Source: Deltaproteobacteria bacterium (lineage in GTDB: Bacteria > Myxococcota > UBA727 > VGSZ01). From it: DNA of 64,000 nucleotides. The stretch lies in assembly GCA_016177705.1 (NCBI GenBank), contig JACOUT010000003.1, forward strand, positions 806,001 to 870,000. The letters are read 5' to 3'. The notes beneath the pieces are model-generated. The model saw only the letters and a list, made by a program, of their open reading frames with translations, did not search any database and was not told the DNA's origin. Below are positions 24,575 through 33,618 of the stretch, one piece after another; the first letter of the stretch is position 1; the number at the start of each line of letters is the position of its first letter. Position numbers and translations under genes: made by a program.

Positions 24575-25486
24575 GTGCCGATATGGAGCGATGACGAGAT
24601 CCTCAGCGCCTTCAGCCGCGTGCGTTGCTGGGAACGTGACGGCCAACGCGCGCCGCACAAGCCGCTCCTCCTGCTCATGGCTCTCGCCCGCGTTCAGCGG
24701 GGCGACGACCCGTGGATGGCGTACGAGGCGATCGAGATTCCGCTGCGGACGCTCCTGCGCGAGTTCGGGCCACCTCGCAGGAGCCAACACCCCGAGTACC
24801 CGTTCTGGTGGCTCAAGAGCGACAACGGCCTCTGGACGATCTCCGATCTCGACAGACTCGAAGGCATAGAGCGCACTCGCAAGAACGTCCCGCCCACGAT
24901 CTTGCGTGCGGAACACGCACGCGCATCGTTGAGCCCCGAGATCGTCGCTGCGCTCCGGCAGAGGCCGGCGCTCGTCAACCGCATCGCCGTTCTCCTTCTC
25001 GACGAGAACTTCCCCGCGTCATTGCACGAGGACATCCTTGATGCCGTCGGCATGCCCTTTGTCGACGAGCGGCTGGGCGAACGCGCCGTGCGGGATCCCG
25101 CGTTCCGTGAGGCCATCCTCCGCGCGTACGAGCGGCGCTGCGCAGTGTGCGGGTACGACGGCAGGCTCGGAAGCAGCGACCTCGGCCTCGAAGCCGCGCA
25201 CGTGAAGTGGCATGCGGCGGGTGGCCCCGACACCGTCGACAACGGGCTCGCGCTTTGCGTCTTCCACCACAAGAGCTTCGATCGCGGTGCGATCGGGCTC
25301 GACGATGACCGCTGCATTCTCGTCTCGCAGGACGTGAACGGTCAAAGCCACGTCGATGAGCTCATTCTCCGCTTCTCAGGTCAGCCACTTCGTGTGCCGC
25401 AAGAAGGTCAGCCGCCGCCAGCGCCCGCGTTCATCACCTGGCACCGCAGCGAAGTATTTCGCCCACCACCGAGGGCCGTGGCGTGA
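24575..25486 (+). CDS. Predicted phosphorothioate-dependent HNH restriction endonuclease
   Basis: A 303-residue protein of the SprMcrA/ScoMcrA type. The N-terminal part has the sulfur-binding-domain hallmark APHKPLLLLMALARVQRG (from residue 26), then LLREFGPPRRSQHPEYPFWW. These domains recognise the Rp phosphorothioate linkage that Dnd or Ssp systems place in DNA. The C-terminal HNH domain has RCAVCGYD (Cys189, Cys192), LEAAHVKWHAAGGPD (His209), NGLALCVFHHKSFDRGAIGL (His231, His232). Known relatives cut phosphorothioated DNA as type IV restriction enzymes, so this would block incoming modified DNA. No dnd or ssp genes are in the window, as expected for a host that lacks the modification. The GTG at 24575 is the likely start. 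It lies between two inverted-repeat elements and looks less GC-rich than neighbours, so it was probably acquired. Confidence 0.82.
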   Translation: MPIWSDDEILSAFSRVRCWERDGQRAPHKPLLLLMALARVQRGDDPWMAYEAIEIPLRTLLREFGPPRRSQHPEYPFWWLKSDNGLWTISDLDRLEGIERTRKNVPPTILRAEHARASLSPEIVAALRQRPALVNRIAVLLLDENFPASLHEDILDAVGMPFVDERLGERAVRDPAFREAILRAYERRCAVCGYDGRLGSSDLGLEAAHVKWHAAGGPDTVDNGLALCVFHHKSFDRGAIGLDDDRCILVSQDVNGQSHVDELILRFSGQPLRVPQEGQPPPAPAFITWHRSEVFRPPPRAVA

Positions 25487-25534
25487 CGACGGCTCCCGCA
25501 GTGAGTACGGGCCGCCGCCCGCGACCCCGCTCGA

Positions 25535-25695
25535 GGGCCCGGCGCGAGGGTAGCTCCGCCGCAGCGCCCATCGGGGAGGACACCCCGAACCCGCCAACCA
25601 CCACCAACCCGCCGCTCGTGGCGGCGCGAATCGCAAGGGCGACAAGGGTCCGGACCGGCAAGGCGCGCAGGCGGAGCTACCCTCGTGCCGGGCCC
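25535..25695. repeat. Pair of 26-bp inverted repeats around a 109-bp non-coding core
   Basis: Positions 25535-25560 and 25670-25695 are reverse complements at 25 of 26 positions; each arm begins with GGGCCCGGC at its outer edge and contains CGAGGGTAGCTCCGCC. The core has no credible ORF. The right arm includes the stop codon of the leftward carboxypeptidase gene (25679-25677). There is no clear target duplication. It may be a miniature element, the scar of an inverted duplication, or a long-looped transcription-end structure. Sequence differs from the element at 24307-24496. Confidence 0.6.
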
Positions 25696-27749
25696 GTCCC
25701 TCGCCCATGCGCACCCTTGGGCCGCCGCGTCCGCAGCTCCGCGAGCAGCACGGCCACCATCGAGTACAGCGAGGCCGCGGGCACCGCCTGGCAGCCGCCG
25801 TCCTCGACGGAGGGCTGCAGCTCGTCGTCGTAGCCGGGGGGCGGGCCCTCGAGCGCGCCCTCCTCGTCGGGCGGCGGACCGTCGACCGGGCTCTGGCCGT
25901 CGTCGACCGGATCGTCGACCGGATCGTCGACCGGCGGCGCCACCGGATCGGCAGTCGGGTCGTCGGCCGGCGGCGGGTCGTCGCCCGTCGACGGCGCAAC
26001 CGGCGGCGCCCACACCGGCACGAGCCCAGCGTCGCGCGCGCGCTGCGCCACGGTGGCGAGGGCGCCACGCGTGGCGTGCTCGGCGCCGCGGAAGGCGCGG
26101 CCGCCCTGGCCGTCGTCGTAGCCGGTGAACAGCCCAGCGGCGCCCACCTTGTCGTGGAAGGCCTCGTTGGCCGCGCCGTCGTCGTCCGAGAAGAAGTCCT
26201 GGCTCGCCAGGGGCAGCGCGTAGATGCGCGTCAGCATGACGGCGAGCGTGTCGCGCGTGGCGACGGCGTCGGGGCGGGCCTCGGTGCCGCCCTGGTAGCC
26301 GAGCAGCACGCCGTAGGCCTTGGCGGCGTCCAGGTAGGGCTCGAGCGCGTGGCCGTCGTCGTCGGTGAAGGCGTCGGGGTGACCGGTGAGCGGCATGGCG
26401 GCCGCGCCGCCGAGCACCGCCATCGCCTCCGCGCGAGTGGCGGGCTTCGAGGGGTAGATGGCGGGCGAGCCGCCGAGCGGGCGGCCGGGCAGGGTGGTGC
26501 CTGCGGCGGCAAGCTCGTCGAGGATGAGCTCACCAGTCGCACCGTCGTCGTCGCAGTAGGCGCCCGCGTAGCTGGCGTCGAGGCAGCCGGCGGGGATGTC
26601 CCAGACCGGCACGAGCGCCGCATCGGCGGCGCGGCCCGCCAGCACCGCGAGCGTGCTGCGCGTCGCGTCCACGCTCGGGCGGAAGTCCTTCCTGCCGCCG
26701 TTGGCATCCGCGTAGCCGCCGAACAGGCCGGCCTCGGCCACCTGGTTGTGCGCGTCTTCGTTGGCCATGCCGTCGTCGTCGTCGAAGTAGTCCTGGCTCG
26801 CGGTCGGCAGGCGGTAGAGGCGCGCCAACATCAGCGCCAGCGTGCTCCTCGACGCGACACCGTCGGGGTTGCCGCGACCCTGGCTGCCGAGCAGCACGCC
26901 GTAGGCCTTGGCGGTGTTCATCCAGCTCTCGCGCGCGTGGCCCTCGTCGTCGGTGAAGGCGTCGGGGTGGCCGGCGCTGGGCGCGTCGGCCGCCTTCAAG
27001 AACACGAAGGCGGCGTCGCCGCGCTTGGCCTTGGACGAGGGGCAGAAGGCGGGCTCGCCCGCGATGTTGGAGCAGTGGAAGTTGACGCCGAGCTCACCCT
27101 GCAGGCGGTCGTGCGCCGCCTCGCTGGCGCTACTGTCGTCGTCGCAGAAGGCGCCGTCGTAGTTGCCCGACCAGCACTCGGGCACCGAGCCACACGGCCC
27201 GTCGAAGTCGACCGCGCCCCAGTACTCCCAGTGCCAGTCCTCCGAGGGCACGGTGCGCGAGAAGCCGTACTCGTCGGCGTGGTTGTTGAGCCAGGAGAGC
27301 ACGCCCGCCTCGGACGTGTTGAGGTCGAGCGCGTGGCCGCTTTGGTGGTTCGAGTAGCCCGGCCGCGCCGCCAGGTTGCAGTTGTTGCAGTTGCAGTTGA
27401 CGTAGCAGCCGTAGAGGTACTCCTGCTGGTCCATGGTGCGAAAGCCGCTGACGATGCGCACCGTGACGCCCGCCTGTTTGGCCCGGGCCTGCATCGCGAT
27501 GTAGGCGTTGGCGGTGTTCCGCTCGACGGCGCGACCGTCGACCGTGACCACGCGGATGGAGAAGGCGCTGCCCGAGCGGTAGCCCGTGTCGGTGTGCTCG
27601 GAGCAGTCGTAGAGCCCGAGCTGGTCGAGGTTGTCCCTGGCGTCGATGGGGCGGTCCTCGGCGTCCGGCTCCACCTGCACGGCGCAGGCGCCAACGACGG
27701 GGACCGCGACCAGGGCGGCGAGGGCGAGGGGGAGGCGGAGATCACGCAT
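25677..27749 (-). CDS. M15 D,D-carboxypeptidase with SLH-like modules and MYXO-CTERM-like tail
   Basis: A 690-residue exported protein. The signal peptide ends in VGAC (Cys22). A VanY/M15 peptidase domain covers about residues 60-215: SGFRTMDQQEYLYGCY, GYSNHQSGHALDLN (metal-binding His and Asp) and DWHWEYWG (third metal ligand), which cleaves peptidoglycan stem peptides. From ~215 to ~590 come four units resembling S-layer homology repeats (HPDAFTDDEGHARESWMNTA...YGVLLG...TLALMLARLY), which usually bind wall polymers. A Pro/Asp linker leads to EDGGCQAVPAASLYSMVAVL and RTRR, a MYXO-CTERM-like tail. The stop codon lies inside an inverted-repeat arm. It may remodel its own or a prey cell wall. 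Confidence 0.87.
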   Translation of the reverse strand: MRDLRLPLALAALVAVPVVGACAVQVEPDAEDRPIDARDNLDQLGLYDCSEHTDTGYRSGSAFSIRVVTVDGRAVERNTANAYIAMQARAKQAGVTVRIVSGFRTMDQQEYLYGCYVNCNCNNCNLAARPGYSNHQSGHALDLNTSEAGVLSWLNNHADEYGFSRTVPSEDWHWEYWGAVDFDGPCGSVPECWSGNYDGAFCDDDSSASEAAHDRLQGELGVNFHCSNIAGEPAFCPSSKAKRGDAAFVFLKAADAPSAGHPDAFTDDEGHARESWMNTAKAYGVLLGSQGRGNPDGVASRSTLALMLARLYRLPTASQDYFDDDDGMANEDAHNQVAEAGLFGGYADANGGRKDFRPSVDATRSTLAVLAGRAADAALVPVWDIPAGCLDASYAGAYCDDDGATGELILDELAAAGTTLPGRPLGGSPAIYPSKPATRAEAMAVLGGAAAMPLTGHPDAFTDDDGHALEPYLDAAKAYGVLLGYQGGTEARPDAVATRDTLAVMLTRIYALPLASQDFFSDDDGAANEAFHDKVGAAGLFTGYDDGQGGRAFRGAEHATRGALATVAQRARDAGLVPVWAPPVAPSTGDDPPPADDPTADPVAPPVDDPVDDPVDDGQSPVDGPPPDEEGALEGPPPGYDDELQPSVEDGGCQAVPAASLYSMVAVLLAELRTRRPKGAHGRGTGPARG

Positions 27750-27852
27750 GGGGCACGGACCGTACCGGCGATTCCCCGGCCAAACCTCGGATGTGCGGGC
27801 TACGATCACTGACCGATGTGGGGCCCACACCCCTCGGTCGGAGGATGCCCTC

Positions 27853-29169
27853 GTGCCGGTCACGCTCGCCACCCACGCCGACATCGCCGCCGCGCTCAAA
27901 AAGCTCGGCACCACGCTCGACTCCGCCAAGACGCTCGAGCCCGCCCGCACCGCCGATCCCGAGCTGGCCAAGGCGCTGAAAGACGTCGTCAAGGAGCTGT
28001 CGGCGGGCGAAAGGAAGCGCCTGGAGGCCACCATCGGCGGCGGCGGCGGCACGGGGCAGGTGCAGACCCGCACGGCCGGCGCGTCGCAGGTGACGGCGCG
28101 CCTGCCCACCAAGCACGACGGTAAGGCGCCGCGCATCGACGCCAACACGCCGGCGGTGGCGGTGTTCCTGCAGCGCTACGACGGCGACCACAAGGTGCCG
28201 CGCCCGCTCGAGCGCGTGCTGGTGCATGCCGCCAAGCTGCACGACGTGCTCGCGAGCGAGCCCGATCCGAAGAAGCTGGTCGACGTGGTGATGAACGGCG
28301 ACCTGCGCCGCTACGTGTTCCTGCTCGAGGGCATCACCAAGCTCTACGAGAAGCAGTACCCGGACGCCAAGGGCGCCTACGAGAGCGCCAAGCAGCTCGA
28401 GGACACGCTGGGCGCCCTGTCGATGCACCGCAGCAACCTGGCCTACGCGCGCCACATCAATGCGCCCGCCGACGTGCTCGCCTACATGGAGAAGTGCGAG
28501 GTCAAGGCGCGAAACGACATCGAGGCGTTGCTCGTCGAGCAGTGGATGCCGCGTAAGAAGGACGGGCAGATCCCGGCGCTGCGCGAGCTGATGAAGGGCC
28601 TCGGCGACGCCAAGTGGGACGGCTACGTCGACGACAAGAAATACGTGCGCGACGAGATGGTGCGGCGCCTCGAGAAGGTCGCCTCCACCGACTTCGACAT
28701 GCACGACCTGCAGGGCGGCATGCACGAGCTGCGGCGCCAGTTGCGCTGGTTCCCCATCTTCACCGAGTCCCTGAACGGCCTGGTGCAGCTCGACGACAAG
28801 AAGAACCCCGTGGCGGCCTATGAGCCGCTCTTGCAGGTCACGCTCGCCACCTCGAAGTACGTCACGCTGCCCGACGACAGCCGCGAGGCGGGCGCCATCC
28901 GCATCTCGAAGTCGCTTTACGTCGCGCTCATGCAGGCGACGCTCGATCTCGGCGGCCTCAAGGACGCGGGTGAGCCGTTCGAGGCCGTGGTGAACGCCTA
29001 CGTGGCCCTCAAGAAGGCCAAGACGCCGGAGGAGGCGCAGCAGAAGGTGACGGCGCTCGCCGGCCCTCGCCTGATGAACGACGTCCACACGGCCGCCGAC
29101 AAGCTCTACGCCGACATGAAGAAGCACAAGTTGGTGGAGAAGCTCGCGGACAGCGTCAAGCGCGGCTGA
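27853..29169 (+). CDS. Helical protein of unknown function
   Basis: A 438-residue, Lys/Asp/Leu-rich protein that appears alpha-helical throughout, without signal peptide or membrane helix. After a flexible Gly-rich stretch near residue 63 (IGGGGGTG), the body from ~95 on has long amphipathic helices (YPDAKGAYESAKQLEDTLGA, KYVRDEMVRRLEKVASTDFD). The GTG at 27853 has GGAGG about 7 nt upstream and is preferred over open sequence reaching back to 27631 into the divergent gene. The start MPVTLAT is similar to the MPVTTRP start of the phospholipase-like protein at 40623, perhaps just chance. No family recognised. Confidence 0.6.
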   Translation: MPVTLATHADIAAALKKLGTTLDSAKTLEPARTADPELAKALKDVVKELSAGERKRLEATIGGGGGTGQVQTRTAGASQVTARLPTKHDGKAPRIDANTPAVAVFLQRYDGDHKVPRPLERVLVHAAKLHDVLASEPDPKKLVDVVMNGDLRRYVFLLEGITKLYEKQYPDAKGAYESAKQLEDTLGALSMHRSNLAYARHINAPADVLAYMEKCEVKARNDIEALLVEQWMPRKKDGQIPALRELMKGLGDAKWDGYVDDKKYVRDEMVRRLEKVASTDFDMHDLQGGMHELRRQLRWFPIFTESLNGLVQLDDKKNPVAAYEPLLQVTLATSKYVTLPDDSREAGAIRISKSLYVALMQATLDLGGLKDAGEPFEAVVNAYVALKKAKTPEEAQQKVTALAGPRLMNDVHTAADKLYADMKKHKLVEKLADSVKRG

Positions 29170-29224
29170 TCTCGCCTCGATCCCGGCGTTTGCACCGCCG
29201 CGCGGATCCGCTACCACCGCCGGC

Positions 29225-30298
29225 ATGGTCGCCGTCCAACCCCGGCCTGCGCCGCGGCCCGACTTCCTCCCCGAGGCCGAGCGCCTGCGCCTGTTGCGCG
29301 CGCTGATGGGAGAGAAGGACCACGCGATCGCCGCGTTCCCCACGGCCATCCGCGCTATCACCTTCAAGGACCACGACCGCTGGGTGAAGCCCCTCTATGA
29401 GCGGTATTGGCCCGACGCGCTCGTCGGCCGCACCGATCGCAAGCTGCGCTTCCTCACTTGCAACCTGTACGCGACCGCTCCGTACACGGTGCTGTTCTCG
29501 TCGCCGCGGCCGCCGCTGGCGGTGCGCGTGGTGCGCGGCCTGGGCGTCGGCCTCGGGCTGCCGCCCGCGTCGCTGGCCGCCTGGGCCGGCCGCGCCGTGC
29601 GCGCGTGGGCCGCCTTCATCGACGACGACACGCGGCGGCGCATCGTGCAGATCGCCTGCTTCATCGCCGCGGTCGATCACGTGTTCGATCACTGCATGCA
29701 GGGCGTCGCCGCCGAAGAGCGCGGCCGCCGCATGCGCTCGCTCATCGACGGCGACTGGACGCCCGACGACACGGTGGCGCACGCCGGCGCCTTCCGCTTC
29801 CTGCGCGCGCTCTACCTCGAGATGGGCGCGGGCATTCAGGGCGAGGACGCCAAGGTCTACGCCGTCGCCACCAGCCGTCTGCGCGAGTTCTTCGACGCCG
29901 AGGTCAAGGCCATGACCGGCGTGCGCGACCCGACCGGCCTCGAGTGGCGCATGGCGGGCGTGCTCGGCACCATCGAAGGCCTGGTGTTCCCGGTGTGGCG
30001 CTACGCGGGCGAGACGGCGCGCACCTGGATGTACGGCGTGTCGTTGTTCGTGCAGGTGATGGACGACTGGATCGACCTCGACAAGGATCTGACCGAGCTG
30101 CGGCCGACGCCCATGACCACGGGCCACTGGGACGAGCGCGCGCTCGACGACACCTGGCGGACCACGCTCGACGGCATCGTGGCGCTGGCGCGCCAGAGCG
30201 GCGTCGACGACGAGCGCTACCTCGCCTTCGTGCGCGAGACCTACCGCTTCATGGCCATCGAGGTGGCCGAGGCGATGGGCGGCGGCGGCGCGGCCTAG
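29225..30298 (+). CDS. Terpenoid-synthase-like all-helical protein
   Basis: A 357-residue, all-helical protein. Two acidic motifs sit in the right order for the class I isoprenoid-synthase fold: [13 protein letters not shown] (about residues 152-164) and [15 protein letters not shown] (about 279-293). The second reads like the QxxDDxxDxxxD Mg-diphosphate-binding motif of prenyltransferases. The first lacks the canonical DDxxD, so it is not a standard prenyl synthase; a diverged cyclase or a non-enzymatic relative is possible. It lacks membrane segments. The gene is followed by queC after 10 bp, so they are probably co-transcribed, though no functional link is known. Confidence 0.5.
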   Translation: MVAVQPRPAPRPDFLPEAERLRLLRALMGEKDHAIAAFPTAIRAITFKDHDRWVKPLYERYWPDALVGRTDRKLRFLTCNLYATAPYTVLFSSPRPPLAVRVVRGLGVGLGLPPASLAAWAGRAVRAWAAFIDDDTRRRIVQIACFIAAVDHVFDHCMQGVAAEERGRRMRSLIDGDWTPDDTVAHAGAFRFLRALYLEMGAGIQGEDAKVYAVATSRLREFFDAEVKAMTGVRDPTGLEWRMAGVLGTIEGLVFPVWRYAGETARTWMYGVSLFVQVMDDWIDLDKDLTELRPTPMTTGHWDERALDDTWRTTLDGIVALARQSGVDDERYLAFVRETYRFMAIEVAEAMGGGGAA

Positions 30299-30308
30299 GA
30301 ACGTCGTC

Positions 30309-31034
30309 GTGACGAGCGCGGTGGTCCTGCTCTCGGGCGGCCTCGACTCGGCGACGGTGCTCGCGTTGGCGCGCGAGCAGGGCTTCGCCGCGCACGCGCT
30401 CTCCTTCGACTATGGGCAACGTCACCGCGTGGAGCTGGCGGCCGCCGAGCGCGTCGCCAGCGCGGGTGGCGCGGCGTCGTGGCGCACGGCGCACGTCGAC
30501 CTGCGCGCCTTCGGCGGCTCGGCGCTCACCGCCGACGTCGAGGTGCCGAAGGACCGTGCGCCCGAGGCCATGGGTGCCGACATCCCGGTCACCTACGTGC
30601 CGGCGCGCAACACCATCTTCCTCTCCTTCGCGCTCGGGCTCGCCGAGGTGACCGGCAGCCGCGCCCTCTTCTTTGGCGCCAACGCGGTCGATTACTCGGG
30701 CTACCCCGACTGCCGGCCGGCCTTTGTCGAGGCCTTTGAGCGGCTGGCCAACCTGGCCACGCGCATGGGGGTGAGCGCGGCCGGCCCCGAGCAGCGCATC
30801 CGGGTGCATGCGCCGCTGCTCGAGCTCTCCAAGGCGCAGATCGTGCGACAGGGCACACGCCTGGGCGTCGACTATGCGCTGACCTGGAGCTGCTACGACC
30901 CGGTCGCCGCGCCAGATCTGTCGGGCCCACACGGTCCTTGGGCGGCCTGCGGACGCTGTGATAGCTGCGCGCTGCGCCGCCGCGGCTTCGCCGAGGCGGG
31001 CCTGCCCGACCCGACCCGCTACGTCGGCGGGTGA
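30309..31034 (+). CDS. queC: 7-cyano-7-deazaguanine synthase QueC
   Basis: A 241-residue enzyme that converts 7-carboxy-7-deazaguanine to preQ0 using ammonia and ATP, on the path to queuosine in tRNA. The ATP-binding PP-loop is [14 protein letters not shown] (residues ~7-20); FDYGQRH and [14 protein letters not shown] are conserved. The C-terminal zinc site appears as WSCYDP...[14 protein letters not shown], with four Cys. The GTG at 30309 is 10 bp after the previous stop, with AGGA from that junction as ribosome binding site. No queD, queE or DNA-modification dpd genes are in the window, so it most likely serves tRNA. Confidence 0.93.
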   Translation: MTSAVVLLSGGLDSATVLALAREQGFAAHALSFDYGQRHRVELAAAERVASAGGAASWRTAHVDLRAFGGSALTADVEVPKDRAPEAMGADIPVTYVPARNTIFLSFALGLAEVTGSRALFFGANAVDYSGYPDCRPAFVEAFERLANLATRMGVSAAGPEQRIRVHAPLLELSKAQIVRQGTRLGVDYALTWSCYDPVAAPDLSGPHGPWAACGRCDSCALRRRGFAEAGLPDPTRYVGG

Positions 31035-31131
31035 GGTGACGACGACCTCCCACATGCGCTATCCGACCCCCGACGCACGACGCCGACCGGCAGGGTTGGC
31101 TAGGCTTTCGTGACGAGGGAGCAGACGGCAG

Positions 31132-33618
31132 GTGGCGAACCCGGCGTTGTGCCCGAAGTGCGGTCGCAAGGTGGACGCCACCGCGTTCATCTGCCCCGGC
31201 TGTGAGTACATCCTCGACACCTCCTTCCTCGGCGACGACATCACCGACGACGACCGCGAGCGGCGCGCGCTCGTCAAGCCGGCCGCCGGCAAGCAGAGCG
31301 CCGAGTTCGGCGAGGACGCCATCATCCTCGGCGACAGCGGCGGCGAGTGGAGCGACTTCTCCTCGCGCGACGCCGGCGGCATGACGCGCGAGGTGACGCA
31401 GGCGCGCTTCTACATCGGTGGCAGCACCGCCGTGCTGCTGCATGAAGACGCCGTACCCGAGATCGTCCCCGGCGTGGTGCCGACGACGTTGAAGATGACG
31501 CCCTTCGAGCAGCACGTCTTGCAGTACATGAACGGCAAGCGCTCGATGGGCCGCATCCAGAAGAAGAGCGGCATGGAGGACGCCGAGTTCAAGGCGTCGG
31601 TGGCCATGCTGGCCGACAAGGGCGTCATTCGTCTGCGCACCACCAAGAAGAAGAAGAAGGGCAGGGACGGGCTGTCGCGGAGCGAGTCGTCGCGCGGCAT
31701 CGCCGTGGCGCTGGACGGCGATCGCACCATGGTGGCGCCGACGCCGCTCGACCCGAGCGATTCGCGCCGCCGCTCCATCGCCGGCGCCGCCGCGCTGCCG
31801 TCGCGCGCGCCGTCAACCCCGTCCGAGGTGACCGCGCTCAAGAACCTCGAGCCGAAGAAGAGCCGCCTGGCCGGGCCGGCGTCGGTGCGCTTGCTCGACG
31901 ACGAGCAGATCGACGACGGCGGCAAGGTCGAGGCCTTCGGTGAGGGCGCGGGGCACGAGAACGCCTCGAACGTGTTCGCGCGCGCCAGCGTGCCGCCGGT
32001 GTCGCGCTCCGCCATCATCGCCGCCTCCGCCAAGGCCGCGCCCGCCGGCGCGTCCGCGGTGGCGCCGCCAAGCCCGTCGGCGCGTGCGGAGCCGACGCGC
32101 GCGCTCGAGGAGCGCACGCCGAGCCTGCCGAGCGCCGACGTGGAGGCGGTCTCGCTCTTGCCACCCGGCGCCGACGAGGGCTTCGCCAAGGAGCTGGGCG
32201 AGGCCGAGGGCTTCGAGGTGGGCACCGACCAGAGCGCGCTGGCGCGGCGCCACACCGAGCCCGAGCCGGAGGCCGAGGTCAGCGACCGCCTGTTCGACGA
32301 CGAGGTGTCGAACCCGACCGCCATGGGAGACCTGCGGCCGGTGTCGCCGCGCGCGGGCGCCGCCGAGGACGATCTCGGCGACGAAGAGGCGCCGGACGAC
32401 GAGCGCGCAGCCGCCGACGACGACGACGACGAGGCGCAGGCGGAAGCGCGCGATCGCGACGAGTCGCGCGCCGGAGGCACGCGGCCCGTCATCCACGACG
32501 AGCGAACGGCCAACTTGCCGCCGCTGTCGGACGCGCCCACCGGCCCGGCGCCCGCGCGCGCCGGCGCTGAGGACGAGGACGAGGGCGAGGACGAGGACGA
32601 CGACGAGGACGAGGATCGCGAGCAGGACGACCAGCAGGCGGAGGCGGGCGATCAGGGAATCGGTGGCGAGCCCGTGGCCGAGGGCGAGGACGCCGAGGGC
32701 TTCGAGGTCGAGCTGCGCACGGCGGCGCTGGAGGCGAGCGTGCACGGCCAGCCGACCGCGCCGCCGGCGGCGCCGGCCATCCCCGAGCTGCCGTCCGACG
32801 CGCTGCAGCCGCTGCCGTCGTCGGTGCATCGCGCGCCGTCACCACCGCCGCCGCCGCCCTACGTACCGCCGACGAGCTACGCAGCGTCCCCTGCGGTGCC
32901 GCCACCGCCCTTGCCGGGGCAGGTCCTGGCCAAGCCGACCGCTCCGACGCGGCCGGGGCTCGTCGCGGCGGCCGCCTCCGCGCCGGCGCGGCCGGCGCCC
33001 GGCACACCCGGTCGCCCGCCCACCATCGGCGGCGGTGGCCTGGCGCCGCGCCCGTCGCAGCAGTCGAAGGTACCTTTCGAGCAGGCGCGCAAGGCCGAGA
33101 AGATCTACGAGCAGGCGATCAAGGACCACGGCGAGGGGCGGCTCTCGAGCGCGCGCATGAACGTCAAGCTTGCGGTCATGTACGACCCGACCGTGCCCGC
33201 CTATCAGGAGTTCCTCGCCGAGCTGGACCGCGCGGGCGCCGGTGCGAAGCCCCTCAACACCGGCAAGTCGCGCGAGCTGTTGCTGTTCGAGCAAGCGAGC
33301 GAGTGCGAGGGCAGGGGCAGCTACGACGACGCCATCAGGCTGCTGGAGGAGGCGATCGAGATCGCGCCTCGCGCAGCGGCGCTGCGCAACCGCATCGGCG
33401 TCGTCTTGTCGGTGCGGCTCAAGCGCCACGACGAGGCGTTGGCGCAGCTCAAGGTGGCCATCGAGCTCGAGCCCGGCAACATCGTCTTCATGAACAACTA
33501 CTCCAAGGTCACCGCCATGCTCGACAGTGAGCTCGAGAAGGCGCCGGAGAAGAACAAGGGCAAGGGCGACCGCGGCGAGAAGATCGCGATCAAGAAGATG
33601 CGTCCGAAGATGTTCTGA
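31132..33618 (+). CDS. Zinc-ribbon protein with disordered middle and TPR end
   Basis: An 828-residue cytoplasmic protein in three parts. Residues 1-30 hold a zinc ribbon CPKCG...CPGC. Residues ~120-170 (TPFEQHVLQYMNGKRSMGRI...) look like a small winged-helix or DUF4388-associated module. Residues ~180-640 are low-complexity: Ala/Pro/Ser-rich, a strongly acidic Asp/Glu tract near 480-510, and polyproline near 565. Residues ~650-805 are TPR repeats (KAEKIYEQAIKDHGEGRLSS, YDDAIRLLEEAIEIAPRAAA). The Lys-rich end KNKGKGDRGEKIAIKKMRPK closes it. Such modular proteins are common in myxobacterial signalling. It uses a GTG start at 31132 and its TGA overlaps the ATG of the next gene. Confidence 0.8.
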   Translation: MANPALCPKCGRKVDATAFICPGCEYILDTSFLGDDITDDDRERRALVKPAAGKQSAEFGEDAIILGDSGGEWSDFSSRDAGGMTREVTQARFYIGGSTAVLLHEDAVPEIVPGVVPTTLKMTPFEQHVLQYMNGKRSMGRIQKKSGMEDAEFKASVAMLADKGVIRLRTTKKKKKGRDGLSRSESSRGIAVALDGDRTMVAPTPLDPSDSRRRSIAGAAALPSRAPSTPSEVTALKNLEPKKSRLAGPASVRLLDDEQIDDGGKVEAFGEGAGHENASNVFARASVPPVSRSAIIAASAKAAPAGASAVAPPSPSARAEPTRALEERTPSLPSADVEAVSLLPPGADEGFAKELGEAEGFEVGTDQSALARRHTEPEPEAEVSDRLFDDEVSNPTAMGDLRPVSPRAGAAEDDLGDEEAPDDERAAADDDDDEAQAEARDRDESRAGGTRPVIHDERTANLPPLSDAPTGPAPARAGAEDEDEGEDEDDDEDEDREQDDQQAEAGDQGIGGEPVAEGEDAEGFEVELRTAALEASVHGQPTAPPAAPAIPELPSDALQPLPSSVHRAPSPPPPPPYVPPTSYAASPAVPPPPLPGQVLAKPTAPTRPGLVAAAASAPARPAPGTPGRPPTIGGGGLAPRPSQQSKVPFEQARKAEKIYEQAIKDHGEGRLSSARMNVKLAVMYDPTVPAYQEFLAELDRAGAGAKPLNTGKSRELLLFEQASECEGRGSYDDAIRLLEEAIEIAPRAAALRNRIGVVLSVRLKRHDEALAQLKVAIELEPGNIVFMNNYSKVTAMLDSELEKAPEKNKGKGDRGEKIAIKKMRPKMF

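Noticed and set aside
30309..31034. queC as part of a DNA 7-deazaguanine modification (dpd) system
   Set aside because: No dpdA, dpdB or other dpd genes lie nearby; a tRNA queuosine role is the simpler reading.
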